Source: an uncultured Flavobacteriales bacterium (GTDB taxonomy: Bacteria > Bacteroidota > Bacteroidia > Flavobacteriales_D > Sanyastnellaceae). Taken from it: a stretch of DNA of 64,000 nt. Position numbers and translations under genes: made by a program. Numbering within the stretch: the first letter of the stretch is position 1; each line of letters begins with the position of its first letter. The notes beneath the pieces are model-generated. The model made no database searches. It saw nothing but the letters and a program-made list of their open reading frames with translations, and was not told where the DNA came from. Positions 17,171 through 25,346 of this stretch are shown here, piece after piece. The stretch covers positions 1 through 64,000 of the forward strand of contig CALLLH010000003.1 in the NCBI GenBank assembly GCA_938082505.1, in the 5' to 3' direction.

Positions 17171-18682
17171 TCATTCCCCGAGAAGGGAGCGTCCTGTCAT
17201 TTGCGCAGGCACCTCGATCCCCATCAGATCCAGGATGGTCGGGGCCACATCGGCGAGAATGCCATCCCGGACGGGTCGATCCTCTCCTCCAATGACGATG
17301 ACCGGCACGAGGTTGGTTGTGTGTGCCGTGTGCGGTGAACCGTCCGGGTTGCGCGCCAACTCGGCGTTGCCGTGGTCGGCAATCACCACGAAAGCATAGC
17401 CTTCATCCCCGCCGGCCTCCACCACCCTGGACAGCTGCCGATCGGTCTCCTCACACGCCCTCACGACCGCATCGAAGACGCCGGTATGACCCACCATGTC
17501 GGGGTTGGCGAAATTGAGGCAGACAAAATCCGGCGCCTTCCCGGAAGACATGGCTTCGATGGCCGCATCCGCCACGCCCGCGGCGCTCATCTCAGGTTGC
17601 AGATCATAGGTCGCCACCTTGGGTGACGGAGCGACAGCCCGACTTTCGCCCGGAAATTCGGCCTCACGCCCGCCGCTGAAGAAAAAAGTGACGTGCGGAT
17701 ACTTCTCCGTCTCCGCCAATCGCAGCTGCGTCCTGTCTTCCTGGGCCACGGCTTCTCCGAGGGTCATCTCCAGGTTCGGCTTGTCATACAACACTTCCAC
17801 GCCTTTGAACCGGTCATCGTAATTCGTCATGGTGACGTAGTGGAGATCCAAGGGGGCCATCCCCTCCTCTGGATAGGACTCCTGGGTCAAGGCCATGGTG
17901 ATCTGCCGGCATCGGTCCGTTCGGAAATTGAAGCAGAGGACCACATCGCCCGGCCGAATCCGCCCGTCCACCCCTTCGATGACGGCTGGCTCCACGAATT
18001 CGTCTGTCGTGCCCGCGGCGTAGGAGGCTTCCATGACCGCCGCTGCGCTCGCGAATCGGGCTCCCTCACCGGCGACCAAGGTGCGGTAGGCCTTGGCAAT
18101 GCGTTCCCAACGGTTGTCCCGGTCCATGGCCCAATAGCGTCCACAGACCGTGGCGATTTCCGCTCCCGTTTCGGCGCATATCGCTTCCAGATCCTCGAGA
18201 TAGCCCGCTCCCAAACGGGGTGCGGTATCACGACCGTCCGTAAAGGCGTGCACCACCACATCGGGCGCGCCCGCATCCGCTGCAATCCTCAACAGGGCAT
18301 GAAGGTGGGCCTGCTGGCTGTGGACACCGCCCTGGCTCACCAGCCCCATGAAATGCAGCCTGCATCCCTCTTGCTTTGCTTTGTCCAACGCTTCCAGCAA
18401 GACCTCTTCCGTGCCGAGGGAACCCTCCATCACGGCCCGGTCTATCCGCAGCAGGTCCTGGTACACCACCCGTCCTGCGCCGATGTTGAGGTGTCCGACC
18501 TCGCTGTTGCCCATTTGTCCTTCGGGCAGCCCCACCACCTCTCCATGCGTGGTCAGGCGGCCATTCGGGTGGGCTGCCATCAGCCCATCGAAACAAGGGG
18601 TCGATGCCACATGGACCGCGTTGTTGTCATCGGATTGACCTATTCCCCAGCCGTCGAGGATGATGAGCGCCGTCTTCTTCAT
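17171..18682 (-). CDS. gpmI: 2,3-bisphosphoglycerate-independent phosphoglycerate mutase
   Basis: GpmI interconverts 3- and 2-phosphoglycerate in glycolysis/gluconeogenesis through a phosphoserine intermediate and two manganese ions. The 503-residue length is standard. Ser60 in GNSEVGHLNIGAGR is the phosphorylated residue; ILDGWGIG at the N-terminus, HAFTDGRDTAP and the C-terminal metal site VIADHGNAE are all present. The start at 18682 gives MKKTALIILDGWG; the longer frame to 18781 overlaps the methyltransferase and adds a Gly/Arg run with no family support. A TACCTTCG box ends 7 bases upstream. Confidence 0.95.
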   Translation of the reverse strand: MKKTALIILDGWGIGQSDDNNAVHVASTPCFDGLMAAHPNGRLTTHGEVVGLPEGQMGNSEVGHLNIGAGRVVYQDLLRIDRAVMEGSLGTEEVLLEALDKAKQEGCRLHFMGLVSQGGVHSQQAHLHALLRIAADAGAPDVVVHAFTDGRDTAPRLGAGYLEDLEAICAETGAEIATVCGRYWAMDRDNRWERIAKAYRTLVAGEGARFASAAAVMEASYAAGTTDEFVEPAVIEGVDGRIRPGDVVLCFNFRTDRCRQITMALTQESYPEEGMAPLDLHYVTMTNYDDRFKGVEVLYDKPNLEMTLGEAVAQEDRTQLRLAETEKYPHVTFFFSGGREAEFPGESRAVAPSPKVATYDLQPEMSAAGVADAAIEAMSSGKAPDFVCLNFANPDMVGHTGVFDAVVRACEETDRQLSRVVEAGGDEGYAFVVIADHGNAELARNPDGSPHTAHTTNLVPVIVIGGEDRPVRDGILADVAPTILDLMGIEVPAQMTGRSLLGE

Positions 18683-18689
18683 TTCGCCG

Positions 18690-18697
18690 CGAAGGTA
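18690..18697 (-). promoter_or_regulatory. -7-like box before gpmI
   Basis: Minus-strand TACCTTCG ends 7 bases before the gpmI ATG, consistent with a transcript beginning at the start codon. It also argues for the 18682 start over 18781. Confidence 0.5.
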
Positions 18698-18728
18698 CCC
18701 TTTGGCCTGCCTCTTGAGGAAGGGGGCT

Positions 18729-19559
18729 TCAAGCCCTCCACCACCACCTCGGCCTCTGTGTCGGACGAACTTCCGAGACACCGACCTGTTGGCTCCAGAC
18801 CCCCATCCGGAACAGGTCCAGCGATTTCGAACCCGGCCAGCTGCATATTTCCAGCCAGGCCCGGTGCATGTCTTTCGACCAGCGGATGTCGTCCATGATC
18901 ACGTAGGCTCCATTTTCCATCAGGGGCTGCAGCATCCGACATTGGTCAACCAAGGCATCTCCCTCGTGCCGACCGTCGAGAAAGAGGACGTCAAAGGGCT
19001 CTGCCGAGGCCACCACGCGCGGAAGGGTGCGGGCGAATGGCCCAACCTCGATCTTGATTTCCTTGTCCTCTGCACCGTGTCGGGCCAGGCGCTTTTCGGT
19101 CACGGCCGCCAAAACGCTGCTCCCCTCCAGTCCCAGGTATCGGCTGCCCCGGCCCGCCCCGGAAACAAGGTGGTCAGCACCCGACCCGAGACAGGTGCCC
19201 AATTCAAGCACGCGGATCGGTTCCCTTCCCGCATTTGAGGCCGCGTGGGCCACCGCCATGAGCCACTTGCCCTTTCTGGCATCCGAAGCCGCCTTGCGGG
19301 CAAGCTCCGAAATGGTCATGAAGCGGACTTTTCCCTCCTCCGGCTCACCTGCCCCGAAGTCTATCCACTCAATGGGCGTCGAATCCGACCGCAGACCGTG
19401 GTCTTCCCTTCTTACAGCCTGCCATTCCGCGCTTCCCCCTGCGGTGGACCGGGACGCTGCAAGGCCTGCGAAATCAGGATCGTTGCCTTTGCAGACAGGG
19501 AGGGACCACCATCCGGCAAGCCACCGTGACCAACCCAGAATTCCCGAAGTCCGCTCCAT
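18729..19559 (-). CDS. class I SAM-dependent methyltransferase
   Basis: A 276-residue protein with a Rossmann-type methyltransferase core. The SAM-binding motif I is VLELGTCLGSGADHL, followed by YLGLEGSSVLA (acidic end of strand 2) and FDVLFLDGRHEGDALV, which resembles the O-methyltransferase-3-like group. The N-terminal part (about 1-90) is unrelated to the core and contains IDFGAGEPEEGKVRFMTISE, a phrase I recall from Bacteroidota methyltransferases of unknown target. The ATG at 19559 is chosen; an extension to 19601 would run towards the tRNA-Val promoter. Substrate unknown. It is 46 bases upstream of gpmI on the same strand. Confidence 0.75.
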   Translation of the reverse strand: MERTSGILGWSRWLAGWWSLPVCKGNDPDFAGLAASRSTAGGSAEWQAVRREDHGLRSDSTPIEWIDFGAGEPEEGKVRFMTISELARKAASDARKGKWLMAVAHAASNAGREPIRVLELGTCLGSGADHLVSGAGRGSRYLGLEGSSVLAAVTEKRLARHGAEDKEIKIEVGPFARTLPRVVASAEPFDVLFLDGRHEGDALVDQCRMLQPLMENGAYVIMDDIRWSKDMHRAWLEICSWPGSKSLDLFRMGVWSQQVGVSEVRPTQRPRWWWRA

Positions 19560-19585
19560 GCCGGCAATTTCGCCCTTCCATTGCC

Positions 19586-19593
19586 TATTTTCG
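19586..19593 (+). promoter_or_regulatory. -7-like box of tRNA-Val
   Basis: TATTTTCG ends 11 bases before the mature tRNA-Val 5' end, exactly the geometry of the tRNA-Phe promoter. It differs from TAnnTTTG only at the seventh base. No clear TTG lies 19 bases upstream. Confidence 0.5.
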
Positions 19594-19604
19594 CATCTCA
19601 ATTG

Positions 19605-19679
19605 GGGCGGTTAGCTCAGCTGGTTCAGAGCACCTCGTTTACACCGAGGGGGTCGGGGGTTCGAGTCCCTCACCGCCCA
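19605..19679 (+). tRNA. tRNA-Val (anticodon TAC)
   Basis: The acceptor stem GGGCGGT pairs with ACCGCCC, the anticodon stem CCTCG/CGAGG encloses a loop with TAC, and the T-arm GGGGG-TTCGAGT-CCCTC follows the pattern. Discriminator A at 19679; CCA is not encoded. It is flanked by the divergent methyltransferase gene and the haloperoxidase-like gene. Confidence 0.95.
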
Positions 19680-19806
19680 CACATCCTCCTATCGATTTTT
19701 CAATTTTCATGTCACCGGGTGTTCGGGAATCCAACATCCTTGAGGATTGATTATATTTACGAATAGCCATAAATAGTCCGCGAAAGGATCAAATTCGACG
19801 CTCAAC

Positions 19807-22005
19807 ATGACTAAGCAGATACTTCCTTCTTTGAAGTTGACCATGCTGGCGCTCGGTTTGATGACAACCTACACCTGTCAAGCACAGAATGAAGATGACG
19901 CCCACGGCTTGGCTTACGAGTGGATTGAAGTCCAACTGAAGGGAATCCGGGTGGACTTTGCCCGGCCGCCCATCCATGCCCGAAATCTCTTCCATGTTTC
20001 GCTGGCGATGTATGACGCGTGGGCAGCCTATGACGACGTAGCCGAGACCTTCCTGCTGGGCAAGACGGTCGGAGGCTACACGGCCGATTTCGATGGGATC
20101 CCCGAGAACATTCTGCCCTTTCTGGACATCCCCACCTCAAGAAAGGAGGCCATTTCTTACGCAGCGTACAGGATCCTTTCGCACCGCTATGCCAATTCCC
20201 CGGGTGTCGTTTCCGCCCAGGCCCGTTTTGACTCGCTCTTCACGGCCAACGGCTACGATCCGTCCCTGACTTCAACCAATTACGCGTTCGGTTCACCTGC
20301 GGCATTGGGCAACTACATCGCCGAGCAGGTGATCGCCTTCGGCATCCAGGACGGTGCCAATGAGGCCTTCGATTATGTCAACCTGTATTACGAGCCCTTC
20401 AATGACCAGCTTGTGGTGTCCGACCCCGGCAATCCGACGGTCACCGACCCCAACCGCTGGCAACCCCTGGCGATTGAAGGATTCGTGGACCAGTCCGGAC
20501 AGGTTCTGGAAAGTGCGCCGCCATTTCAGAGCCCCGAATGGGGATGGGTTGCCCCCTTTGCCTTGCAGAATGACCAAATGATCATGCACGAGCGGGATGG
20601 TGAGCTCTGGCCGACCTTTCTCGATCCGGGCCCTCCGGTCTACACTGGAGGCGACCAGCCATTCGAATCCGACAGCATGTTCAAGCACCATTTCGCGATG
20701 GTGAGCATCTGGCAGTCGCACCATGACCCCTACAATGGGGCCCTAATCGATGCGAGTCCTGCCAACATCGGGAATGCACCGGACCTGCCGCAGGACCTGC
20801 TCGATTATGGCGATTTCTACAACTACTTCTCAGGGGGTGATGCCGGAACGGGGCATGGTGTGAACCCACATACGGGCCTGCCCTATGAAGCGCAATTGGT
20901 GCCCATGGGGGACTACACCCGCATCCTGGCTGAATTCTGGGCGGATGGGCCGGACAGTGAGACGCCGCCAGGCCATTGGTTCAGCATTCTGAATGAAGTG
21001 ATGTCCCACCCCGATTTCACTTACGACTGGATGGGGGAAGGGGACGAAATCGACCCCTTGGAATACGAGGTCAAGGCGTACCTCACATTGGGTGGCGCAG
21101 TCCATGATGCCGCCATCGCCGCATGGAGCGTGAAAGGCTATTACGACTATGCCCGGCCCGTCTCGGCCATCCGATACATGGCCGATCAAGGCCAGTCATC
21201 CGATCCGACACTTCCAGGTTACAGCCCGAACGGAATTCCACTGTATCCCGGGTTCATCGAACTCGTGGACGACACCGATTCCCTGGCCGGAGAACTGGGC
21301 GAACACATCGGCAAGGTCAAAGTCTTCACCTGGAAGGGACCGGACTATATCGAAACGATCGAGGGGGACAATGGCCTGGCTGTTCCGGTCGATACCGTGG
21401 GCAACATCGCCGGAGTGGGTTGGATCCTGGCAGAAAATTGGTGGCCATACCAACGTCCAAGCTTTGTCACCCCCCCCTTCGCAGGCTATGTGTCCGGACA
21501 CTCGACGTTCAGCCGTTCCGCTGCGGAGGTCATGACGGCCATCACGGGCGACCCCTACTTCCCGGGAGGCCTGGGTGAGTTTCAATGTCCCCAAAATGAT
21601 TTTCTCGTGTTCGAGATTGGACCCAGTGTGGATGTTACGCTTCAGTGGGCCACCTATTACGATGCCTCGGACCAATGCAGCTTGTCCCGCATCTATGGTG
21701 GAATCCATCCTGTCACAGACGACATCCGGGGCCGCTTGATGGGCATCGTCTGCGGCACACAGGCCTTCGAACTCGCCCAGTCCTATTTTGATGGCAGCAT
21801 CAACAACACCTGTGGCATCGGCCCCTATGGCGGATGCCTTGGTGACCTCGATGGCGATGGAACACAAACCGTGGAAGATGTGCTCTTCATGCTGGCCAAC
21901 TTCGGATTCATGGGACCCCATCCGGCCGACATCGACCTGGACGAGCTCGTCGGAACGACCGATCTCCTGATCCTCCTCGGCATCTACGGCTGCAACTGCC
22001 CTTGA
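19807..22005 (+). CDS. secreted vanadium-dependent haloperoxidase-like protein with dockerin-like tail
   Basis: A 732-residue exported enzyme; the signal peptide ends near CQAQ (residue 27). The C-terminal half has the full vanadate-binding set of the haloperoxidase/PAP2 superfamily with correct spacing: Lys443 and Arg450 (KGYYDYAR), Ser563-Gly564-His565 (YVSGHSTF), and Arg628 and His634 (RIYGGIH). Family members oxidise halides with peroxide or act as acid phosphatases; halide specificity cannot be read here. From residue about 679 a short tail with two EF-hand-like loops (DLDGDGTQT and DIDLDELVGTTD) ends in CNCP, resembling a dockerin or a C-terminal anchoring module; a similar tail ends the protein at 51459-55775. 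It converges with folC. Transcription probably starts in the 127 bases after tRNA-Val. Confidence 0.85.
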   Translation: MTKQILPSLKLTMLALGLMTTYTCQAQNEDDAHGLAYEWIEVQLKGIRVDFARPPIHARNLFHVSLAMYDAWAAYDDVAETFLLGKTVGGYTADFDGIPENILPFLDIPTSRKEAISYAAYRILSHRYANSPGVVSAQARFDSLFTANGYDPSLTSTNYAFGSPAALGNYIAEQVIAFGIQDGANEAFDYVNLYYEPFNDQLVVSDPGNPTVTDPNRWQPLAIEGFVDQSGQVLESAPPFQSPEWGWVAPFALQNDQMIMHERDGELWPTFLDPGPPVYTGGDQPFESDSMFKHHFAMVSIWQSHHDPYNGALIDASPANIGNAPDLPQDLLDYGDFYNYFSGGDAGTGHGVNPHTGLPYEAQLVPMGDYTRILAEFWADGPDSETPPGHWFSILNEVMSHPDFTYDWMGEGDEIDPLEYEVKAYLTLGGAVHDAAIAAWSVKGYYDYARPVSAIRYMADQGQSSDPTLPGYSPNGIPLYPGFIELVDDTDSLAGELGEHIGKVKVFTWKGPDYIETIEGDNGLAVPVDTVGNIAGVGWILAENWWPYQRPSFVTPPFAGYVSGHSTFSRSAAEVMTAITGDPYFPGGLGEFQCPQNDFLVFEIGPSVDVTLQWATYYDASDQCSLSRIYGGIHPVTDDIRGRLMGIVCGTQAFELAQSYFDGSINNTCGIGPYGGCLGDLDGDGTQTVEDVLFMLANFGFMGPHPADIDLDELVGTTDLLILLGIYGCNCP

Positions 22006-22010
22006 CCTCG

Positions 22011-23228
22011 TCAGCCGTGCATGCCGTCCAGATGGGCCAGGGCCTCACCCACGGTGAAGACACTGCCCAGGACCACGATCAGTTCTGATCCCTTCCTGAC
22101 AGCGAGCGCCACCTCCAGGGCGGCCTCCACTGAATGATGACGGTCTCCCATCCTGCCGAGGACAGCGGCCCGATCGGCCAGTTCATCCACGGGCATGGCC
22201 CTCGGAACATCCGCAGCGCACCAGTGGTGTCCGGCAGCCTCGGGCAGGCAGGCCAAGGCGCCCTCCACGTCCTTGTCGGACACCGTGGCATAAATCAAGC
22301 GGAGGGGACGGCCCATCCGGCGGAGTGCTTCTCCTGTGGCCGTCAGGCCCTCGATGTTGTGCGCGCTGTCCAGCAACAGGTCCGAATTCCACCAATGCCA
22401 GCGGCCCCTCAGACCCCACGACACCGGACCTGCCATCAAAACCGCCTCGTCGGTATCCGATGAGCCGGGTATCAACGTGAGCATGCGTCTGGCCACTGCA
22501 CGGTTGCGGGTCAACCACACGGGACCCAATGCCTCTGGCCCTTGATCTCCATCCGCACAACCATCGTACACTTCCACCCCCAACCTCATCGAACGCTCCA
22601 GGACCACGGACCGCGCTTCCGGGGGCAGAACACCGAGAACGCAAGGCACCCCCTCCTTCAGGATGCCCGCCTTCTCCCCGGCGATCGACCGGAGGTCGTC
22701 TCCCAGGAATTGCTGATGGTCAAGGCCAATCGACGTGATGGCCGTGACCAGGGGAGAAGGGAAAATGTTGGTGGAATCCAACCGTCCACCCATTCCAGTC
22801 TCGAGAACCGCCACATCCACATGGGACGTTTTGAAGTGCCACAGGGCCATGCAGAACATGAGCTCGAAGAAGCTCGGCTCCAGGTCTTCCCATATGGGCC
22901 GATTCCGCTCCACGAAATCCATGAAATCCGACTGCGCAATCATTTGCCCGTCCACCCGGATGCGCTCCCGGGGATCGATCAAGTGGGGCGAAGTATACAG
23001 GCCGACCCGGCTTCCGCGCCTCGAGAGCGCTGTGGCAACAGCATGGCTGACCGATCCCTTGCCATTGGTCCCGGCAATGTGGACGACGCTCAAGCCCGCC
23101 TCAGGATGTCCCAAAGCAGCGCACAGCGCATGCGTCTTGGCAAGGTCGATGCGGTAGCGTACAGGGCCGTTTCTTTGGAACATCGGCAGCTGCCGATACA
23201 GCCAATCCAGCACTTCTTCATACGTCAT
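22011..23228 (-). CDS. folC: folylpolyglutamate synthase / dihydrofolate synthase
   Basis: FolC adds glutamate to dihydropteroate and then to folates, an ATP-dependent Mur-ligase-type reaction in the cytoplasm. The 405-residue protein has the P-loop HIAGTNGKGSVSHAVATAL near residues 50-68, YTSPHLIDPRERI, and the conserved VAVLETGMGGRLDSTN with AITSIGLDHQQFLG. The C-terminal Mur-ligase domain includes LLLDSAHNIEG. It lies 63 bases downstream of the TonB-like gene on the same strand, an arrangement with exbBD and nhaD that I recall from other Bacteroidota. Confidence 0.94.
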   Translation of the reverse strand: MTYEEVLDWLYRQLPMFQRNGPVRYRIDLAKTHALCAALGHPEAGLSVVHIAGTNGKGSVSHAVATALSRRGSRVGLYTSPHLIDPRERIRVDGQMIAQSDFMDFVERNRPIWEDLEPSFFELMFCMALWHFKTSHVDVAVLETGMGGRLDSTNIFPSPLVTAITSIGLDHQQFLGDDLRSIAGEKAGILKEGVPCVLGVLPPEARSVVLERSMRLGVEVYDGCADGDQGPEALGPVWLTRNRAVARRMLTLIPGSSDTDEAVLMAGPVSWGLRGRWHWWNSDLLLDSAHNIEGLTATGEALRRMGRPLRLIYATVSDKDVEGALACLPEAAGHHWCAADVPRAMPVDELADRAAVLGRMGDRHHSVEAALEVALAVRKGSELIVVLGSVFTVGEALAHLDGMHG

Positions 23229-23291
23229 GGCAGCGGCTCAACCGAGATCCAGGGGATGCGTGTCATCCGTGCCGACCATCATTCAGAGGGC

Positions 23292-24095
23292 TCATTCCAA
23301 TTCGAAATTGAACTGGATCCAACCGATGCGGGTCGGTTTGGTGGGGTGGCTGCTGAACCGTGCGGTCAAGGCCGCCTCCTTGGCCAGCGCCACGAGACGG
23401 CTGCTCGATGTCGTGCTGTTGGCCGCATCGAACCGAACATCCGTCACGGCCCCCGTCTTGTCGACATAAATCTTCATCCTGACCACCCCTTCCTCGTTGG
23501 GTTTGCGGTCCAGGTTCGGCTCCCCGATCATGGTCCCACCCTCGAGGAAACTGTCTCCGAATTCGCCTGACACCACTCCGGTTCCCTCGATCTGTCCGTT
23601 TTCCGCGCCACTGTTTCCCGTGCCCTGTTGTTGACCCTCGGAGCCTCCGCCCCCCGAGTTGCTGAACATCTGATTGAAGGCGTTCGACAGGTCGTTCGAA
23701 ATCTCAGGCTCCGGGTCCTCGACCTCGGTAGGGGTCTCGACGGGCTCCTCCTGCGTGGGCACATCCACTTCGCTCACCTCCTGGGTCTCAACGGTCTCGA
23801 CCGGAGCCACTTCCTCGGATACCGATTCGCTGACCTCCTGCTCGATCACCTCCTCGACCTGTTCCGACGGCATTTCGGTCTCCCGATCACCCCCGGCCTC
23901 ATCGACGTTTCCAAAATCCGCCATGCCCACGGCCACGAATTGCTCGCCGGGAGGCGGCGTCACTTCCTGGAACGCGACGAAGAAGAAACAGGCCGCCACA
24001 ATGGCGATGTAGGTCAACGAGGAGAAGATGGCTGCCCTGCGGCGCTCCTTGCGGTCCTGGTCTGCGTGGTGACGGTTCCAATCGAATCCTGACAT
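23292..24095 (-). CDS. TonB-family energy transducer
   Basis: A 267-residue inner-membrane protein with one N-terminal transmembrane segment (IFSSLTYIAIVAACFFFVAF, about residues 23-42) and a C-terminal TonB-like fold ending in ARFSSHPTKPTRIGWIQFNFELE. The periplasmic linker is strongly acidic (many Glu with Val/Thr/Pro) rather than the Pro/Lys-rich linker of Proteobacteria, followed by a Gly/Ser/Gln-rich stretch. It should couple the ExbB-ExbD proton channel to outer-membrane receptors. ATG 24095 leaves a 10-base gap to exbD; the longer frame to 24146 overlaps exbD without support. The order exbB, exbD, tonB, folC is co-directional. Confidence 0.85.
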   Translation of the reverse strand: MSGFDWNRHHADQDRKERRRAAIFSSLTYIAIVAACFFFVAFQEVTPPPGEQFVAVGMADFGNVDEAGGDRETEMPSEQVEEVIEQEVSESVSEEVAPVETVETQEVSEVDVPTQEEPVETPTEVEDPEPEISNDLSNAFNQMFSNSGGGGSEGQQQGTGNSGAENGQIEGTGVVSGEFGDSFLEGGTMIGEPNLDRKPNEEGVVRMKIYVDKTGAVTDVRFDAANSTTSSSRLVALAKEAALTARFSSHPTKPTRIGWIQFNFELE

Positions 24096-24105
24096 GCGGT
24101 ATGGT

Positions 24106-24498
24106 TCAACGGGGGGGCTGTGCGCCGAGCATGACCTTCCAGTCATTGGCCTTCGCGAGGCCGATGACCTCGACAGTCTGTCCGGTCGGCACCGCCTGGT
24201 CCACCTGCAAATACAACACCGGATCCGCCTGATCGGCGAACTTCACCATCAGGGCGGGTTCGATGTCGGTCCGTGCGATGGCCACCCCATTGAGGTAGTA
24301 CGACCCATCCGGCTTGATCGAGATTGTCAGGCGGGAACTCGCACTGCTCGTGCCCTTGCTCTGCGGCAGGTCCACATTGACCCCGTTCGACACGAGGGTC
24401 GACAGGATGACGAAGAAAATCAGCAGCAGGAATACGAGGTCCGTCATGGAGGACATGTTGCCCCCTGCCTGCACCTGATTGCGTTGTGCGAGGTTCAT
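24106..24498 (-). CDS. exbD: biopolymer transport protein ExbD
   Basis: A 130-residue inner-membrane protein with one transmembrane helix (about residues 20-40, DLVFLLLIFFVILSTLV). Asp20 in SSMTDLVFLL is the membrane aspartate essential for proton flow in ExbD/TolR proteins. The periplasmic domain follows, ending in GLAKANDWKVMLGAQPPR. Only one exbD is present, whereas many Bacteroidota have two in tandem. Its start overlaps the exbB stop by one base. Confidence 0.92.
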   Translation of the reverse strand: MNLAQRNQVQAGGNMSSMTDLVFLLLIFFVILSTLVSNGVNVDLPQSKGTSSASSRLTISIKPDGSYYLNGVAIARTDIEPALMVKFADQADPVLYLQVDQAVPTGQTVEVIGLAKANDWKVMLGAQPPR

Positions 24499-25244
24499 CA
24501 GCGGGCGGGTTCCTCCAGGATGTCGATGAATTCAAGGCTGCTCGCCTCCATCTTGTGGATCACCTTGCTGACGCGGCTCACCAGATGGTTGTAGGTCATG
24601 TAGGCGATGATGCCCACAATGAGGCCGACGATCGTGGTGATCATGGCCTGCTTCGTGCCGGAAGAGATGTCGTCCACGCGGACCATGCCCGCGCTCTCCA
24701 TGTCGAGGAAGACATTGACCATGCCGATGACGGTTCCAAGGAAGCCGATCATTGGAGCCGCTCCGGCAATGGTGGCCAGCGTGCTGAGGTTTCTCTCCAT
24801 GCTGTAGATCTCCAGCTTCCCTACATTTTCTATGCTCGCGGAAATGTCCTTCAGTGGTTTTCCGATGCGGGAGATGCCCTTGTGCAGCATGCGGGCAATC
24901 GGGGTGCCGCTCTGCTCACACAGGTTGCGCGCGGAGTCGAGATTTCCCGCGGAGAGATAGTCCTTGAGCTTGGCCATGAAGTCCTTGTCCTCCTTGGCGG
25001 CCTTGCTGATGGCCATCGAACGCTCAAAGAAAATGAACAGGGCGATGAAGCTCATGACGGCCAGGGGCAGCATGATGTACCAACCTCCGGAAATCAGGAG
25101 CTCCATGATGGAGACATTTCGGGTAACGACTTCGCCGGCGGCGGACATGGCGTCCGCGCCGCCGGAGTCCTCGACGGTCGTACCGCCAAGGGTCAGGTCC
25201 TGAATGCGCATCAGGACGAAAGAGGAAATGTGCGTTGCGATCAT
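24498..25244 (-). CDS. exbB: MotA/TolQ/ExbB proton channel protein
   Basis: The 248-residue partner of ExbD. Three membrane segments are visible: one near residues 55-75 (GGWYIMLPLAVMSFIALFIFF) and two close together near 160-225 (LATIAGAAPMIGFLGTVIGM and MITTIVGLIVGIIAYMTYNH), which is the conserved ExbB core with its TVIGM motif. The cytoplasmic loop carries ARMLHKGISRIGKPL. The first 45 residues are a polar lead with VEDSGGADAMSAAGE, longer than in E. coli ExbB. It heads the exbB-exbD-tonB group. Confidence 0.92.
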   Translation of the reverse strand: MIATHISSFVLMRIQDLTLGGTTVEDSGGADAMSAAGEVVTRNVSIMELLISGGWYIMLPLAVMSFIALFIFFERSMAISKAAKEDKDFMAKLKDYLSAGNLDSARNLCEQSGTPIARMLHKGISRIGKPLKDISASIENVGKLEIYSMERNLSTLATIAGAAPMIGFLGTVIGMVNVFLDMESAGMVRVDDISSGTKQAMITTIVGLIVGIIAYMTYNHLVSRVSKVIHKMEASSLEFIDILEEPAR

Positions 25245-25346
25245 GCTGTGGGCTTGAAGTCCAACGTCGAAGGTCGCAGTTTCCGTATGCGGCCCATCAA
25301 GGGGAAAGTCCTTGTTTCCCTCTACCCGATGTTCACACCTGTGGGC

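Noticed and set aside
18683-18781. Extended start of gpmI
   Set aside because: It overlaps the methyltransferase gene, adds a GRGGGGG run, and the -7-like box lies before the 18682 start.
25302-25320. GGGAAA/TTTCCC hairpin between exbB and nhaD
   Set aside because: The stem is only six base pairs and no T-run follows on either strand, so a terminator is not supported.
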